From NCBI GenBank assembly GCA_905210485.1, contig CAJLXA010000006.1:1-59319 (forward strand): a DNA stretch of 59,319 nucleotides, in the 5' to 3' direction. A program made the translations under genes and the position numbers. The notes under the pieces are model-generated. The model saw only the letters and a list, made by a program, of their open reading frames with translations. It had not been told where the DNA came from and did no database searches. This DNA is from an uncultured Eubacteriales bacterium (lineage in GTDB: Bacteria; Bacillota; Clostridia; Oscillospirales; CAG-272). The stretch's first letter is position 1. Each line of letters starts with the position of its first letter. Below, piece by piece: positions 52,620 through 59,319 of this stretch.

Positions 52620-54337
52620 GCCGTCACCGCCTCCGATCCTCCCGTTATCCGGGAACGGAAATATTCCACATTGTCCGCGGCATAGGGATAATGCGCGCGT
52701 TCCTGTGCCTGCCAGTAGCGCAAAAGCGTTTCGGGAAGCGACGGATCGCCAAGCGTACCGGCGCGCAGATTTTCAAGATTCTTCTGCCACAAAAGATCGC
52801 GCTGTTGCTCAACGCCTCCCGTGGTGTCCACGGAGAACAAATAGCCGTCTCCGTAGCGGTAAGTTCCCGTCTCCGCGTCGTATTCCAAAAAATCGTACCG
52901 GTTGAAAAGCGCATTGTGCGTCCGTCCGTAAATATCCCGGTAAGGAAGCGGGCGCGGATCGTCCGCATAGGCGAGATACAGTTCAAACAGAATTCTGTCT
53001 ATCCGCGCATATGCCGCGTTTTTCATGCGCCGTTTCGATTCGAGACGGCCGGATGCCTGTGAGATCTGAATTTCTTTTGCGCGCCCCGAAATGGCGCTGT
53101 TGTCACTGAGGCCGATATAAGTATCCGATATACCGAGAATACGCTTCGCCTGCATATACAATCGCTCCGCCTCCGCAATGTCCTGCTGGATTGAGGGCGT
53201 CGTATCCAGAACACCGTAAGACGACGCGCCTTCGCCCGGCTTTGTCCGCAATACCTGTCCGAAAATCGCGTTGGTAACGGTCATCTCGGCGTCTTCCGGC
53301 AAAACCGGCGTCACGCCTGCGCGCATCAGTTTCTGCATAATGCGGCTCTCTACCTTGTTGATCGCCTGTTGCTGATAGCGGATCGCGGCGCAATCGCTCT
53401 CCCCGAACAGTTCTCCTTCTTTTGATACATTACGCCGGATCACAATCGGAAAACTCTTCGGTCGATAATAAGGCAAGCGGGTTCTTTGCATAACCGCCTC
53501 GCCGTTCGCCCTCTTAATAACGCCGTTTTCGTAAACTACAGGTGACATTTTTGGGATAACGCGTCCGTCGGACAATAAAAGGTCATGCGTAGGAAACTCT
53601 TCCGTCTCCGCGTCTTTTCCGTAGCGACGGTAAACATCTTTCACATGCATAAGTTCCGCGTCGCCGCTGAACACATATTCGCATACGTCACCGTTTTCGT
53701 CACGGTAAAAACATATCACCACCGTCGCAAGACTGTCGTCCCCGGTCGCCGCCGCCTCGATCTCCGCACCCGTCTTTTGCGCTTCCTCATCCGAAATACC
53801 GTAGCGGCGGCATATTTCATCACGCGTTGTGTCGAAACGTAAAAAACAGTACTCCATGTCATCAATTTCGTCCGCGTAAGGCTCCGGCACAAATTGCCGC
53901 GGCGAGAAACAGTTGACGCGCACGCCTCCGCGCTTTCCGTCCTGCACCATGTTCCCGTCCCATTCGATAAACCACACACTGCCGCCGTAAACGTATGTAT
54001 ATCGTTCGTCCCGGTCGTTCATCTCCTCAAACGGAAGAAGATCGCGCACCGTCACGCATAACTCTTCTATGAATTTTGCGTTGCGGTCATTCTTTTCACT
54101 GTACGTCATCGGCGCAACGCGCGGCGCCGGAATGGTGGAGGAGATTTCTCCCTCAATCAGTTCATAAGTGATGTTGCGCACCATGCTTGCCGCCTCATAC
54201 GACCCGTCGATTCTGTCATCGCCGTTATACTGCGCCATGCAACGATCCATTCTTTCCAGAGTCGGAGCATAGTGCGCCTTCGCATTTTCATAAAGCGAAG
54301 AAAAAAAGGCGAGTGTATCTTTCTTGTCTGCTTTCAT
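52616..54337 (-). CDS. Phage portal protein
   Basis: 573 residues, of the size of portal proteins from short-tailed phages. Portal landmarks: the early helix NAKAHYAPTLERMDRCMAQYNG, the RNITYELIEGEISSTIP region, and the late LGISDTYIGLSDNSAISGRA followed by SQASGRLESKRRM, the wing-stem region. A ring of twelve forms the DNA entry channel. The start at 54337 overlaps the large-terminase stop (ATGA) and follows GGAGAACCTAT; longer starts run into the terminase. Confidence 0.85.
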   Translation of the reverse strand: MKADKKDTLAFFSSLYENAKAHYAPTLERMDRCMAQYNGDDRIDGSYEAASMVRNITYELIEGEISSTIPAPRVAPMTYSEKNDRNAKFIEELCVTVRDLLPFEEMNDRDERYTYVYGGSVWFIEWDGNMVQDGKRGGVRVNCFSPRQFVPEPYADEIDDMEYCFLRFDTTRDEICRRYGISDEEAQKTGAEIEAAATGDDSLATVVICFYRDENGDVCEYVFSGDAELMHVKDVYRRYGKDAETEEFPTHDLLLSDGRVIPKMSPVVYENGVIKRANGEAVMQRTRLPYYRPKSFPIVIRRNVSKEGELFGESDCAAIRYQQQAINKVESRIMQKLMRAGVTPVLPEDAEMTVTNAIFGQVLRTKPGEGASSYGVLDTTPSIQQDIAEAERLYMQAKRILGISDTYIGLSDNSAISGRAKEIQISQASGRLESKRRMKNAAYARIDRILFELYLAYADDPRPLPYRDIYGRTHNALFNRYDFLEYDAETGTYRYGDGYLFSVDTTGGVEQQRDLLWQKNLENLRAGTLGDPSLPETLLRYWQAQERAHYPYAADNVEYFRSRITGGSEAVTA

Positions 54338-55701
54338 ATAGGTTCTCCGTATTTCTTTTTTAAATATTCCTTTCCCGCCCTGTCGGCTCCGAGATAATCC
54401 TGCCACATGTCGGCGCTCCAAACGGTTTTCTTTCCCGCATTGCCGGCGGCGGCCGGCGAAAAATAGGTGATGGCGAATCCCCGCAAAGCGTCGGGCGCAT
54501 GCGTCAGTTCGTGCGGCTCGTTTCTGACGTCTCCGGGGCGGCGCGGATCGCTCTCCAGCATGGGAAGACAACGGCAAAGTTCCCGGCACGTGCGGAAGAT
54601 GCGCAGGCGCGGCGTCCCGTCTTCCCGCAGTTTCAGGAGTTCTTTCAAGGCAAGCCACCCCGTTTCACGGTCGTTTGACGAACGTGTCAGAACAATCCCG
54701 TTTTCGCGGAAAAGAACCGCCTTCGTCTTGCCTGTCTCCTGACTGCGGAACCACAGATCGGGCGGCGCCAGCGTTTCATAAATCTCCTCCCCCGGCTCCG
54801 CGGCTTTTTCAATGGCGGCCGCCGCGGCGCTGATGACAAGCCCCGAATCGCATACTTCCCTGTATACATATACATCCCTGTCGGGCGATACCGCAATATA
54901 CAGGCAGGCAAGCCTGTCAAGACCGTAGTCGATCGTGCGGTACCGCCGCCAGTGCCGCGGAACGGGAAACGGCGGACATGTATGCAGATCGTAACGGAAC
55001 TCCGAAAAATACTGCCCGTCGAAAATGTTCCAGTCACCGTAAAGAAGCGCGCGCTTTTCTTTTTCCGGCAACGAAAGCAATCGGTCGCGGTAATGCGGGT
55101 CTTTCTCATACAAAAAGGTGTTGTCCTCTATTTTTGAGGGCAGGAAAAGCCTTGTCAGACCGGCGCCGACCGCAAAACTTTTCCCCGGCGGCGAGGGGTC
55201 GACGAACCGTGCCTTGACCCAGTTGTGTCCGACCCCGCCCGGGTTCGTCGACGATTTCATTTGTTTCGGACAGGCGTTCGTTCCGCGCAGTCTTGACAAC
55301 ATGTACACATATTGAAATTCCGTAAAATGCGTCAGTTCATCAAACCGTATCACGTCATATTCCGCCGACTGATAGCGGAAAACATCGTTTTCATCCGCCG
55401 AAAAACCGAAATCCAGAAGCGAACCGTTCGCAAACTTTCCCGTATGTGCCGACGCGGCATAACTGTAAATCTCTTTCGGAAAGAGTCCGAGACTCACGCG
55501 TATCAGCGATTTTTCCAGTTCGGGATAAGTACGCCGCAGAATCAGTTGCCGTGACCCCGGATAGCGCGTCGCCGTCATCAATGCGTCTATCAGCTGTCCG
55601 TAGGATTTCCCGCCGCCGGCCGCGCCGCCGAACAGCACCTCGGTTTCTTTCGCCTTTGTGAATCCGTATTGTTTCGGCGTCAGAAACAGCTTCAGTTCCA
55701 T
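54334..55701 (-). CDS. terL: Phage terminase large subunit
   Basis: 455 residues. ATPase domain: Walker A GGAAGGGKS (25-33) and Walker B YDVIRFDELTHF, with the coupling motif SSTNPGG. The nuclease domain is C-terminal: TIDYGLDRLA and HAPDALRGFAITY hold its acidic residues. It cuts and pumps DNA into the head. It follows the small subunit by 25 bases. All key motifs are present, so packaging activity is expected. Confidence 0.93.
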   Translation of the reverse strand: MELKLFLTPKQYGFTKAKETEVLFGGAAGGGKSYGQLIDALMTATRYPGSRQLILRRTYPELEKSLIRVSLGLFPKEIYSYAASAHTGKFANGSLLDFGFSADENDVFRYQSAEYDVIRFDELTHFTEFQYVYMLSRLRGTNACPKQMKSSTNPGGVGHNWVKARFVDPSPPGKSFAVGAGLTRLFLPSKIEDNTFLYEKDPHYRDRLLSLPEKEKRALLYGDWNIFDGQYFSEFRYDLHTCPPFPVPRHWRRYRTIDYGLDRLACLYIAVSPDRDVYVYREVCDSGLVISAAAAAIEKAAEPGEEIYETLAPPDLWFRSQETGKTKAVLFRENGIVLTRSSNDRETGWLALKELLKLREDGTPRLRIFRTCRELCRCLPMLESDPRRPGDVRNEPHELTHAPDALRGFAITYFSPAAAGNAGKKTVWSADMWQDYLGADRAGKEYLKKKYGEPI

Positions 55702-55726
55702 CGGATCTTTCTCCCGGATAATGGCT

Positions 55727-56086
55727 TCACGCGCCGTCCCCGGAAGACGGCGGCTCGCCGATAACCGTCAATGTGATTCTGTACGGTTCCCCGTCTTCCT
55801 CTTTCAGATCCGCGCGCAGATCTTCCGCCAATAACGTCTTCACAAACGAGGCGTCAAACCGTCGTGTCAGCACGCCGTCGATAAGATAGTCCCGCAGCCG
55901 CATACGGCACTCATCGTAGGCCGCACGGAAAGCCGGATAACGCTCCCGCCAGCCGAGAAGCGTTTCATACCGTTCGCCGATCCGCGCCGCAAATTTGACG
56001 AAAGAAGGGATTCCCGCCGCCGTATCTTCTCCGTCCGCAAAGGAGAAATATTCCGTCATCTCCTTTGCATATTGATTTTTATACAT
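55727..56086 (-). CDS. Phage terminase small subunit-like protein
   Basis: 119 residues. The pattern IPSFVKFAARIGERYETLLGW (helix-turn-helix) and RDYLIDGVLTRRFDASFVKTLLAED (oligomerisation part) matches gp3-like small terminases. It would choose the DNA to be packed. The start follows AAAGGAGGAAAAAAG. No clear promoter lies upstream (56087-56160): a TAGAAT -10-like box exists on the minus strand (56116-56111) without a good -35. Confidence 0.8.
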   Translation of the reverse strand: MYKNQYAKEMTEYFSFADGEDTAAGIPSFVKFAARIGERYETLLGWRERYPAFRAAYDECRMRLRDYLIDGVLTRRFDASFVKTLLAEDLRADLKEEDGEPYRITLTVIGEPPSSGDGA

Positions 56087-56178
56087 CTTTTTTCCTCCTT
56101 TCGCATCGCTATTCTACCGCACATTTCACTCAAAATGGGGGTACTTTTTCGGATGCGTTCGCTTTTTTTCGATTTCTC

Positions 56179-56207
56179 TTGACAAAATTCCCTATCCGTG
56201 CTATGCT
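56179..56207 (+). promoter_or_regulatory. Promoter of the feo operon
   Basis: TTGACA at 56179-56184 and TATGCT at 56202-56207, spacer 17. Confidence 0.85.
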
Positions 56208-56218
56208 ACTGTTGAAAA

Positions 56219-56232
56219 TTAGCCTGAACTAA
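56219..56232. promoter_or_regulatory. DtxR/IdeR-like operator before feoA
   Basis: TTAGCCTGAACTAA is an inverted repeat (TTAG...CTAA) of the DtxR-family type, placed at about +6 to +19 of the transcript. Iron-loaded repressor would block feo expression. Confidence 0.6.
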
Positions 56233-56253
56233 CTTTTTTAAACGGGAGTTTTT

Positions 56254-56490
56254 ATGACGCTTGATAAACTTGCTGTCGGCAAAAGCGCCGTCATCACCGC
56301 CGTCAACGGCGAAACCGCTCTGAGATGCCACCTGCTCGACATGGGTCTCATTCCGAAAACCAGAGTCACCCTCCTGAAAACCGCACCGATGGGCGACCCG
56401 ATTCAGCTCACTCTCCGCGGGTACGAACTGTCTATCCGTAAAGAAGACGCCGCCAATATCGAAATTGAACCGCAGGAGGAAAAAGCATGA
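56254..56490 (+). CDS. feoA: FeoA, ferrous iron transport accessory protein
   Basis: 78 residues with an SH3-like fold: the family core is CHLLDMGLIPKTRVTLLKTAPMG, followed by DPIQLTLRGYELSIRKEDA. FeoA helps the FeoB G-domain at the inner face of the membrane. The start follows AACGGGAGTTTTT. It overlaps feoB by four bases, so the two are translated together. Confidence 0.95.
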   Translation: MTLDKLAVGKSAVITAVNGETALRCHLLDMGLIPKTRVTLLKTAPMGDPIQLTLRGYELSIRKEDAANIEIEPQEEKA

Positions 56491-58481
56491 TCCTCGCCTT
56501 GGTCGGTAACCAGAACTGCGGCAAAACCACGCTCTTCAATCAGCTCACCGGCGCGAATCAGCACGTCGGCAATTTTCCCGGCGTCACCGTCGACCGTAAA
56601 ACCGGCAGTGTCCGTTCCCTGCGCGACTGTTCGGTTGTCGATCTTCCCGGCATCTATTCCATTCGTCCTTATTCCGGCGAAGAAATCGTAACGCGCGATT
56701 TCATATTGAATGAAAAACCGAACGGCATCATCAATATCGTCGACGCCACCAATATCGAACGGAATCTCTATCTCACGCTTCAACTCCTTGAACTCAAAAT
56801 CCCCATGGTCATCGCGCTCAATATGATGGACGAGGTTCGCGGTAACGGCGGCACCGTCAATATCGCCGCCCTCTCCGATGAACTCGGCGTCCCGGTCGTT
56901 CCGATCAGCGCGTCAAAGAACGAAGGCGTCGACGATCTGATTGAAACGGTTTACCGCACGACCCGCGAAAACCGTCGTCCTGCCCGCGTCGACTTCTGCG
57001 CGGAAGGCCCGGTTCACCGTTGCATACACGCCGTCTCCCATATGATCGAAGACCACGCCGCCGCGGTCGGCATTTCTTCCCGCTTCGCCGCCACCAAACT
57101 GATTGAGGGCGATTCCGACATAACAAAACGTCTGGCGCTGAACCAAAACGAACTGGATATGATCGAGCACAGCGTCGTCGAAATGGAATCCGAATACGGC
57201 ATGGACAGACAGGCCGCGCTCGCCGACATGCGTTATTCTTTTATAGAAAACGTCGCCGCGAAAACCGTCGTCCGCGCCAAAGAAAGCCGCGAACATAAAC
57301 GCAGTGTAAAGATCGACAATGTCCTGACAAACAAATATCTTGCCATGCCGCTCTTTGTTCTCATCATGTGCAGTATCTTCTTTCTCACTTTCAACGTTAT
57401 CGGCGCCTTTTTTCAGAACCTGCTTGAACGCGGTATTGACGCGCTCGCGCTCGCCGTCGGAAACGGCCTCACTTCTTTCGGAACCAATCCCATCGTCCGC
57501 AGTCTCGTTGTGGACGGTATATTCGGCGGCGTCGGAAGCGTTGTCAGCTTTGTGCCGATCATCGTCATTCTCTTTTTCTTTCTCTCCATTCTCGAAGATA
57601 CCGGCTATATGGCGCGCGTCGCCTTCGTCATGGATAAACTCCTGCGTAAGATCGGTCTTTCCGGCAAGAGTTTTGTCCCGATGCTGATCGGTTTCGGTTG
57701 CACCGTTCCCGCCGTCATGGCCACAAGAACCCTCTCGTCGGAGCGCGACCGCCGCATGACGGTTCTTCTCACGCCCTATATGAGTTGCTCTGCCAAAATC
57801 CCGATCTACGCCTTTTTCTCCGCCGCGTTTTTCCCGAAAACCGGCGCGCTCGTCATGATCGCTCTCTATTTCGGCGGTATCGTCGTCGGTATCCTGATGG
57901 CGCTCCTTCTTAACCATACCGCTTTCCGCGGCAAACCAATCCCCTTTGTAATGGAATTGCCGAATTATCGCTTTCCCTCGCCGAAAAGCGTTCTGCAACT
58001 TATGTGGGATAAGGCCAAAGACTTTCTGACAAAGGCCTTCACCGTCATTTTCCTCGCCACCGTCATCATCTGGTTTCTGCGGACCTTCGATATTCGCCTG
58101 AATCCCGTCGGAACGCCGGCCGACAGTCTTCTTGCCCTCATCGGCGGTTTTCTTTCCCCCGCACTCGCCCCCATCGGCCTCGGCGGGAAAAACGGATGGA
58201 TCTATGCCACCGCGCTGATATCCGGCTTCACCGCCAAAGAAGCGGTTGTCAGCACTCTTTCCACGCTTACGGCCGATGTTACCGCCGTTTTCCCCAACAT
58301 CGCCGTGGTTGCCTCGTTTCTCGCTTTCACACTTCTCTATACCCCTTGCATCGCCGCCATTGCGGCCGCAAAGCGCGAACTCGGTTCCCGCCGTTCTGCC
58401 GCCGTCATGGTGCTTATGCAGTGTGCCGTGGCCTACGTCGTCTCTTTCTTCGTTTATCGTTTCTTTTTGTTGTTTGTCTGA
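56487..58481 (+). CDS. feoB: FeoB, ferrous iron transporter with a GTPase domain
   Basis: 664 residues, full length. The N-terminal G domain has G1 GNQNCGKTTLFNQ (usual GNPNSGKT; Pro is Gln and Ser is Cys), G3 DLPGIYS and G4 NMMD. A helical domain follows (about 160-270), then two Gate regions with about eight to ten membrane helices, including FVPMLIGFGCTVPAVMATR and the YMSCSAKIPIYAFF segment. It imports iron(II). It overlaps feoA. Confidence 0.95.
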   Translation: MILALVGNQNCGKTTLFNQLTGANQHVGNFPGVTVDRKTGSVRSLRDCSVVDLPGIYSIRPYSGEEIVTRDFILNEKPNGIINIVDATNIERNLYLTLQLLELKIPMVIALNMMDEVRGNGGTVNIAALSDELGVPVVPISASKNEGVDDLIETVYRTTRENRRPARVDFCAEGPVHRCIHAVSHMIEDHAAAVGISSRFAATKLIEGDSDITKRLALNQNELDMIEHSVVEMESEYGMDRQAALADMRYSFIENVAAKTVVRAKESREHKRSVKIDNVLTNKYLAMPLFVLIMCSIFFLTFNVIGAFFQNLLERGIDALALAVGNGLTSFGTNPIVRSLVVDGIFGGVGSVVSFVPIIVILFFFLSILEDTGYMARVAFVMDKLLRKIGLSGKSFVPMLIGFGCTVPAVMATRTLSSERDRRMTVLLTPYMSCSAKIPIYAFFSAAFFPKTGALVMIALYFGGIVVGILMALLLNHTAFRGKPIPFVMELPNYRFPSPKSVLQLMWDKAKDFLTKAFTVIFLATVIIWFLRTFDIRLNPVGTPADSLLALIGGFLSPALAPIGLGGKNGWIYATALISGFTAKEAVVSTLSTLTADVTAVFPNIAVVASFLAFTLLYTPCIAAIAAAKRELGSRRSAAVMVLMQCAVAYVVSFFVYRFFLLFV

Positions 58482-58624
58482 TACGGCATACATGCCGTGG
58501 CCCCGCCATATCCTGTAACAGTCCGTATTGACTTCTCTTCTTCTCCGTCCGACCCGTACCGGAAACGCACACCGGGACATACCGGCGTTTTCCGCCCCAT
58601 TTTCTATATTTAAAGGAGAATACC

Positions 58625-58900
58625 GTGAATCTGATAGATTATCTCATTATCGCCGTCGTCTCTCTGTGGACGGTTCTGGCCGCGGTTTTTGTGCTCCGCC
58701 GGAAAAAACGCGGAGGCTGTTCCTGCTCCTGTGCTTCCTGTACCGTATCCCGCGGAACCTCCCCCGCCCGGGACAGCCGGAACCGGCGGAATTCCTCCCC
58801 TGCCTGTGCCGCCGGCAACACCTGTTCTTTTTGCGGAGATACCGTCCGGAAACATGACCCCTGCGCTTCCTGTTGCAATAAAACTTCCGGAGAACATTGA
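58625..58900 (+). CDS. FeoB-associated Cys-rich membrane protein
   Basis: 91 residues with a GTG start behind AAAGGAGAATACC. One N-terminal membrane helix (about 5-24) is followed by a basic Cys-rich tail: CSCSCASC, then ACAAG-x-TCSFC and CASCC, ten cysteines in all. The family is usually 45-60 residues with one Cys cluster; this one is longer with three. Such proteins follow feoB and may pass or hold metal. It probably belongs to the feo transcript, 143 bases after feoB. Confidence 0.82.
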   Translation: MNLIDYLIIAVVSLWTVLAAVFVLRRKKRGGCSCSCASCTVSRGTSPARDSRNRRNSSPACAAGNTCSFCGDTVRKHDPCASCCNKTSGEH

Positions 58901-58911
58901 TTACACTGCAT

Positions 58912-58947
58912 AAAAACGCACGGACGGTAAAATGTCCGTGCGTTTTT
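58912..58947. terminator. Terminator of the feo operon
   Basis: AAAAACGCACGGAC pairs with GTCCGTGCGTTTTT around an eight-base loop, with a T run after. Confidence 0.92.
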
Positions 58948-59020
58948 ATGCTCTTTTTTAATAAAATCGTGCGTTTTCTTTCTGATTTTTCCCAACGAGG
59001 CAAAATGCACAATTATCGGA

Positions 59021-59049
59021 TTGACTTTTCCCTTTTTTGTTGCTACAAT
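59021..59049 (+). promoter_or_regulatory. Promoter of the lipoprotein gene at the right edge
   Basis: TTGACT at 59021-59026 and TACAAT at 59044-59049, spacer 17. Confidence 0.82.
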
Positions 59050-59117
59050 TTACAATAAAGAAGAAACTTACTTTCTTTTCACCCCAAATAACGAAAATTA
59101 TCCGTACGGAGGTCATT

Positions 59118-59319
59118 ATGAAACAAAAAGAAACCATCGGACGCCGCCGTTTTCTGCCCCTTATGCTCCTCATGATCCTGTGTCTTACGGCTATCCTGCC
59201 GGCCTGCTCGCCGAAACCGGGGCCGGAAGACGAAGACTTTGAAATCCCCGAAACCGATCCCTATACCGAAAAACTGCCCGCCCCCGTTACCGCCGCCTAT
59301 GAAGTCGCCGCGGCGGGCG
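59118..59319 (+). CDS. Lipoprotein, partial (cut by the window edge)
   Basis: The first 67 residues of an open frame that has no stop before the end of the window. The start at 59118 follows CGGAGGTCATT. A basic n-region with RRRF, a hydrophobic core and the lipobox LPAC mark a type II signal peptide, with the lipidated Cys at about residue 30. A Pro/Glu-rich linker follows. The rest, and so the function, lies outside. It is a possible client of the frameshifted lnt in this window. Confidence 0.8.
   Translation, partial: MKQKETIGRRRFLPLMLLMILCLTAILPACSPKPGPEDEDFEIPETDPYTEKLPAPVTAAYEVAAAG

Larger units (their letters stand above)
44073..56086 (-). mobile_element. Podovirus-like structural cassette (prophage remnant or domesticated particle)
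   Basis: Thirteen close-packed minus-strand genes run, in order of transcription, as small terminase, large terminase, portal, unknown 225-residue protein, 39-residue basic protein, scaffold-like, major capsid, connector-like, nozzle with leucine-rich repeats, fibre, two small proteins and a holin. There is no tape measure, sheath or long-tail tube, which fits a short-tailed virus. Integrase, repressor, replication genes and a recognisable endolysin are absent, and no flanking direct repeat was found by eye. All frames are open. Neighbours on both sides are ordinary chromosomal genes. Confidence 0.85.

Noticed and set aside
44073..56086. Tailocin or siphovirus-type prophage
   Set aside because: There is no sheath, baseplate, tape measure or major tail protein, and a portal, capsid and terminase are present.

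Overview
The window is a chromosomal segment of a Gram-positive bacterium of the Clostridia type (Bacillota). This rests on gene content (a PII-like DarA/PstA protein, a CotF-like ferritin-fold protein, a FeoB-associated Cys-rich membrane protein, an uxaC gene with a perfect cre box), strong AGGAGG ribosome binding sites, and many near-consensus TTGACA-17-TATAAT promoters. Most genes look moderately GC-rich. No rRNA, CRISPR array or insertion sequence is visible. Lineage below class level cannot be fixed from the sequence.

Layout. 1-3700: tRNA-Leu(GAG), a five-copy 17-18 bp tandem repeat, then three single-gene units for membrane proteins (YczE/YitT-like, PnuC, YoaK-like), each with its own promoter and a structured leader. 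3707-5109: a cyclic-di-AMP receptor-like gene, a MarR regulator and a MATE transporter that has lost its middle. 5099-11488: the F1Fo ATP synthase operon (a, c, b, alpha, gamma, beta, epsilon). It has no separate delta gene; a delta C-terminal domain is instead fused to the front of alpha. 11654-14284: alaS. 14608-24639 (minus): a secreted 3343-residue protein with about nine InlB/Listeria-Bacteroides-type repeats and a C-terminal metallophosphoesterase-like domain. 25205-29486: a small membrane protein, two drug/metabolite transporters in one operon, and pyruvate kinase. 29899-31561: a secreted papain-like cysteine peptidase, more AT-rich than its surroundings, and a small membrane protein. 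31733-34025: fucU/rbsD-type mutarotase and glucuronate isomerase around a regulatory region with tandem promoters and a cre site. 34098-39765: an isoprenylcysteine-methyltransferase-like membrane protein, trmO, and a upp-rluA-lnt operon in which lnt is broken by a frameshift at an A6 tract.

The right third holds the two most unusual loci. 40024-43373 is a two-gene unit: a McrB-like AAA+ ATPase with about five N-terminal membrane helices, and a DUF2357-like protein with a C-terminal zinc ribbon and no nuclease motif that I can see. 44073-56086 (minus) is a 12-kb, gap-free podovirus-like structural cassette (small and large terminase, portal, scaffold, capsid, connector, nozzle, fibre, holin). 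It has no integrase, repressor, replication gene or recognisable endolysin. All its frames are open, so it is either a recently truncated prophage or a domesticated particle such as a gene transfer agent. It is followed by feoA-feoB and a Cys-rich partner under a DtxR-like operator, and by the start of a lipoprotein gene cut by the window edge.

How the genes fit together: most loci are independent housekeeping or transport units. The clear functional groups are the ATP synthase operon, the sugar-acid locus (fucU, uxaC), the upp-rluA-lnt operon, the Feo iron(II) system, the McrB-like pair and the phage module. The leaders before pnuC and before the darA-like gene look like cis-regulatory RNAs of unassigned class.
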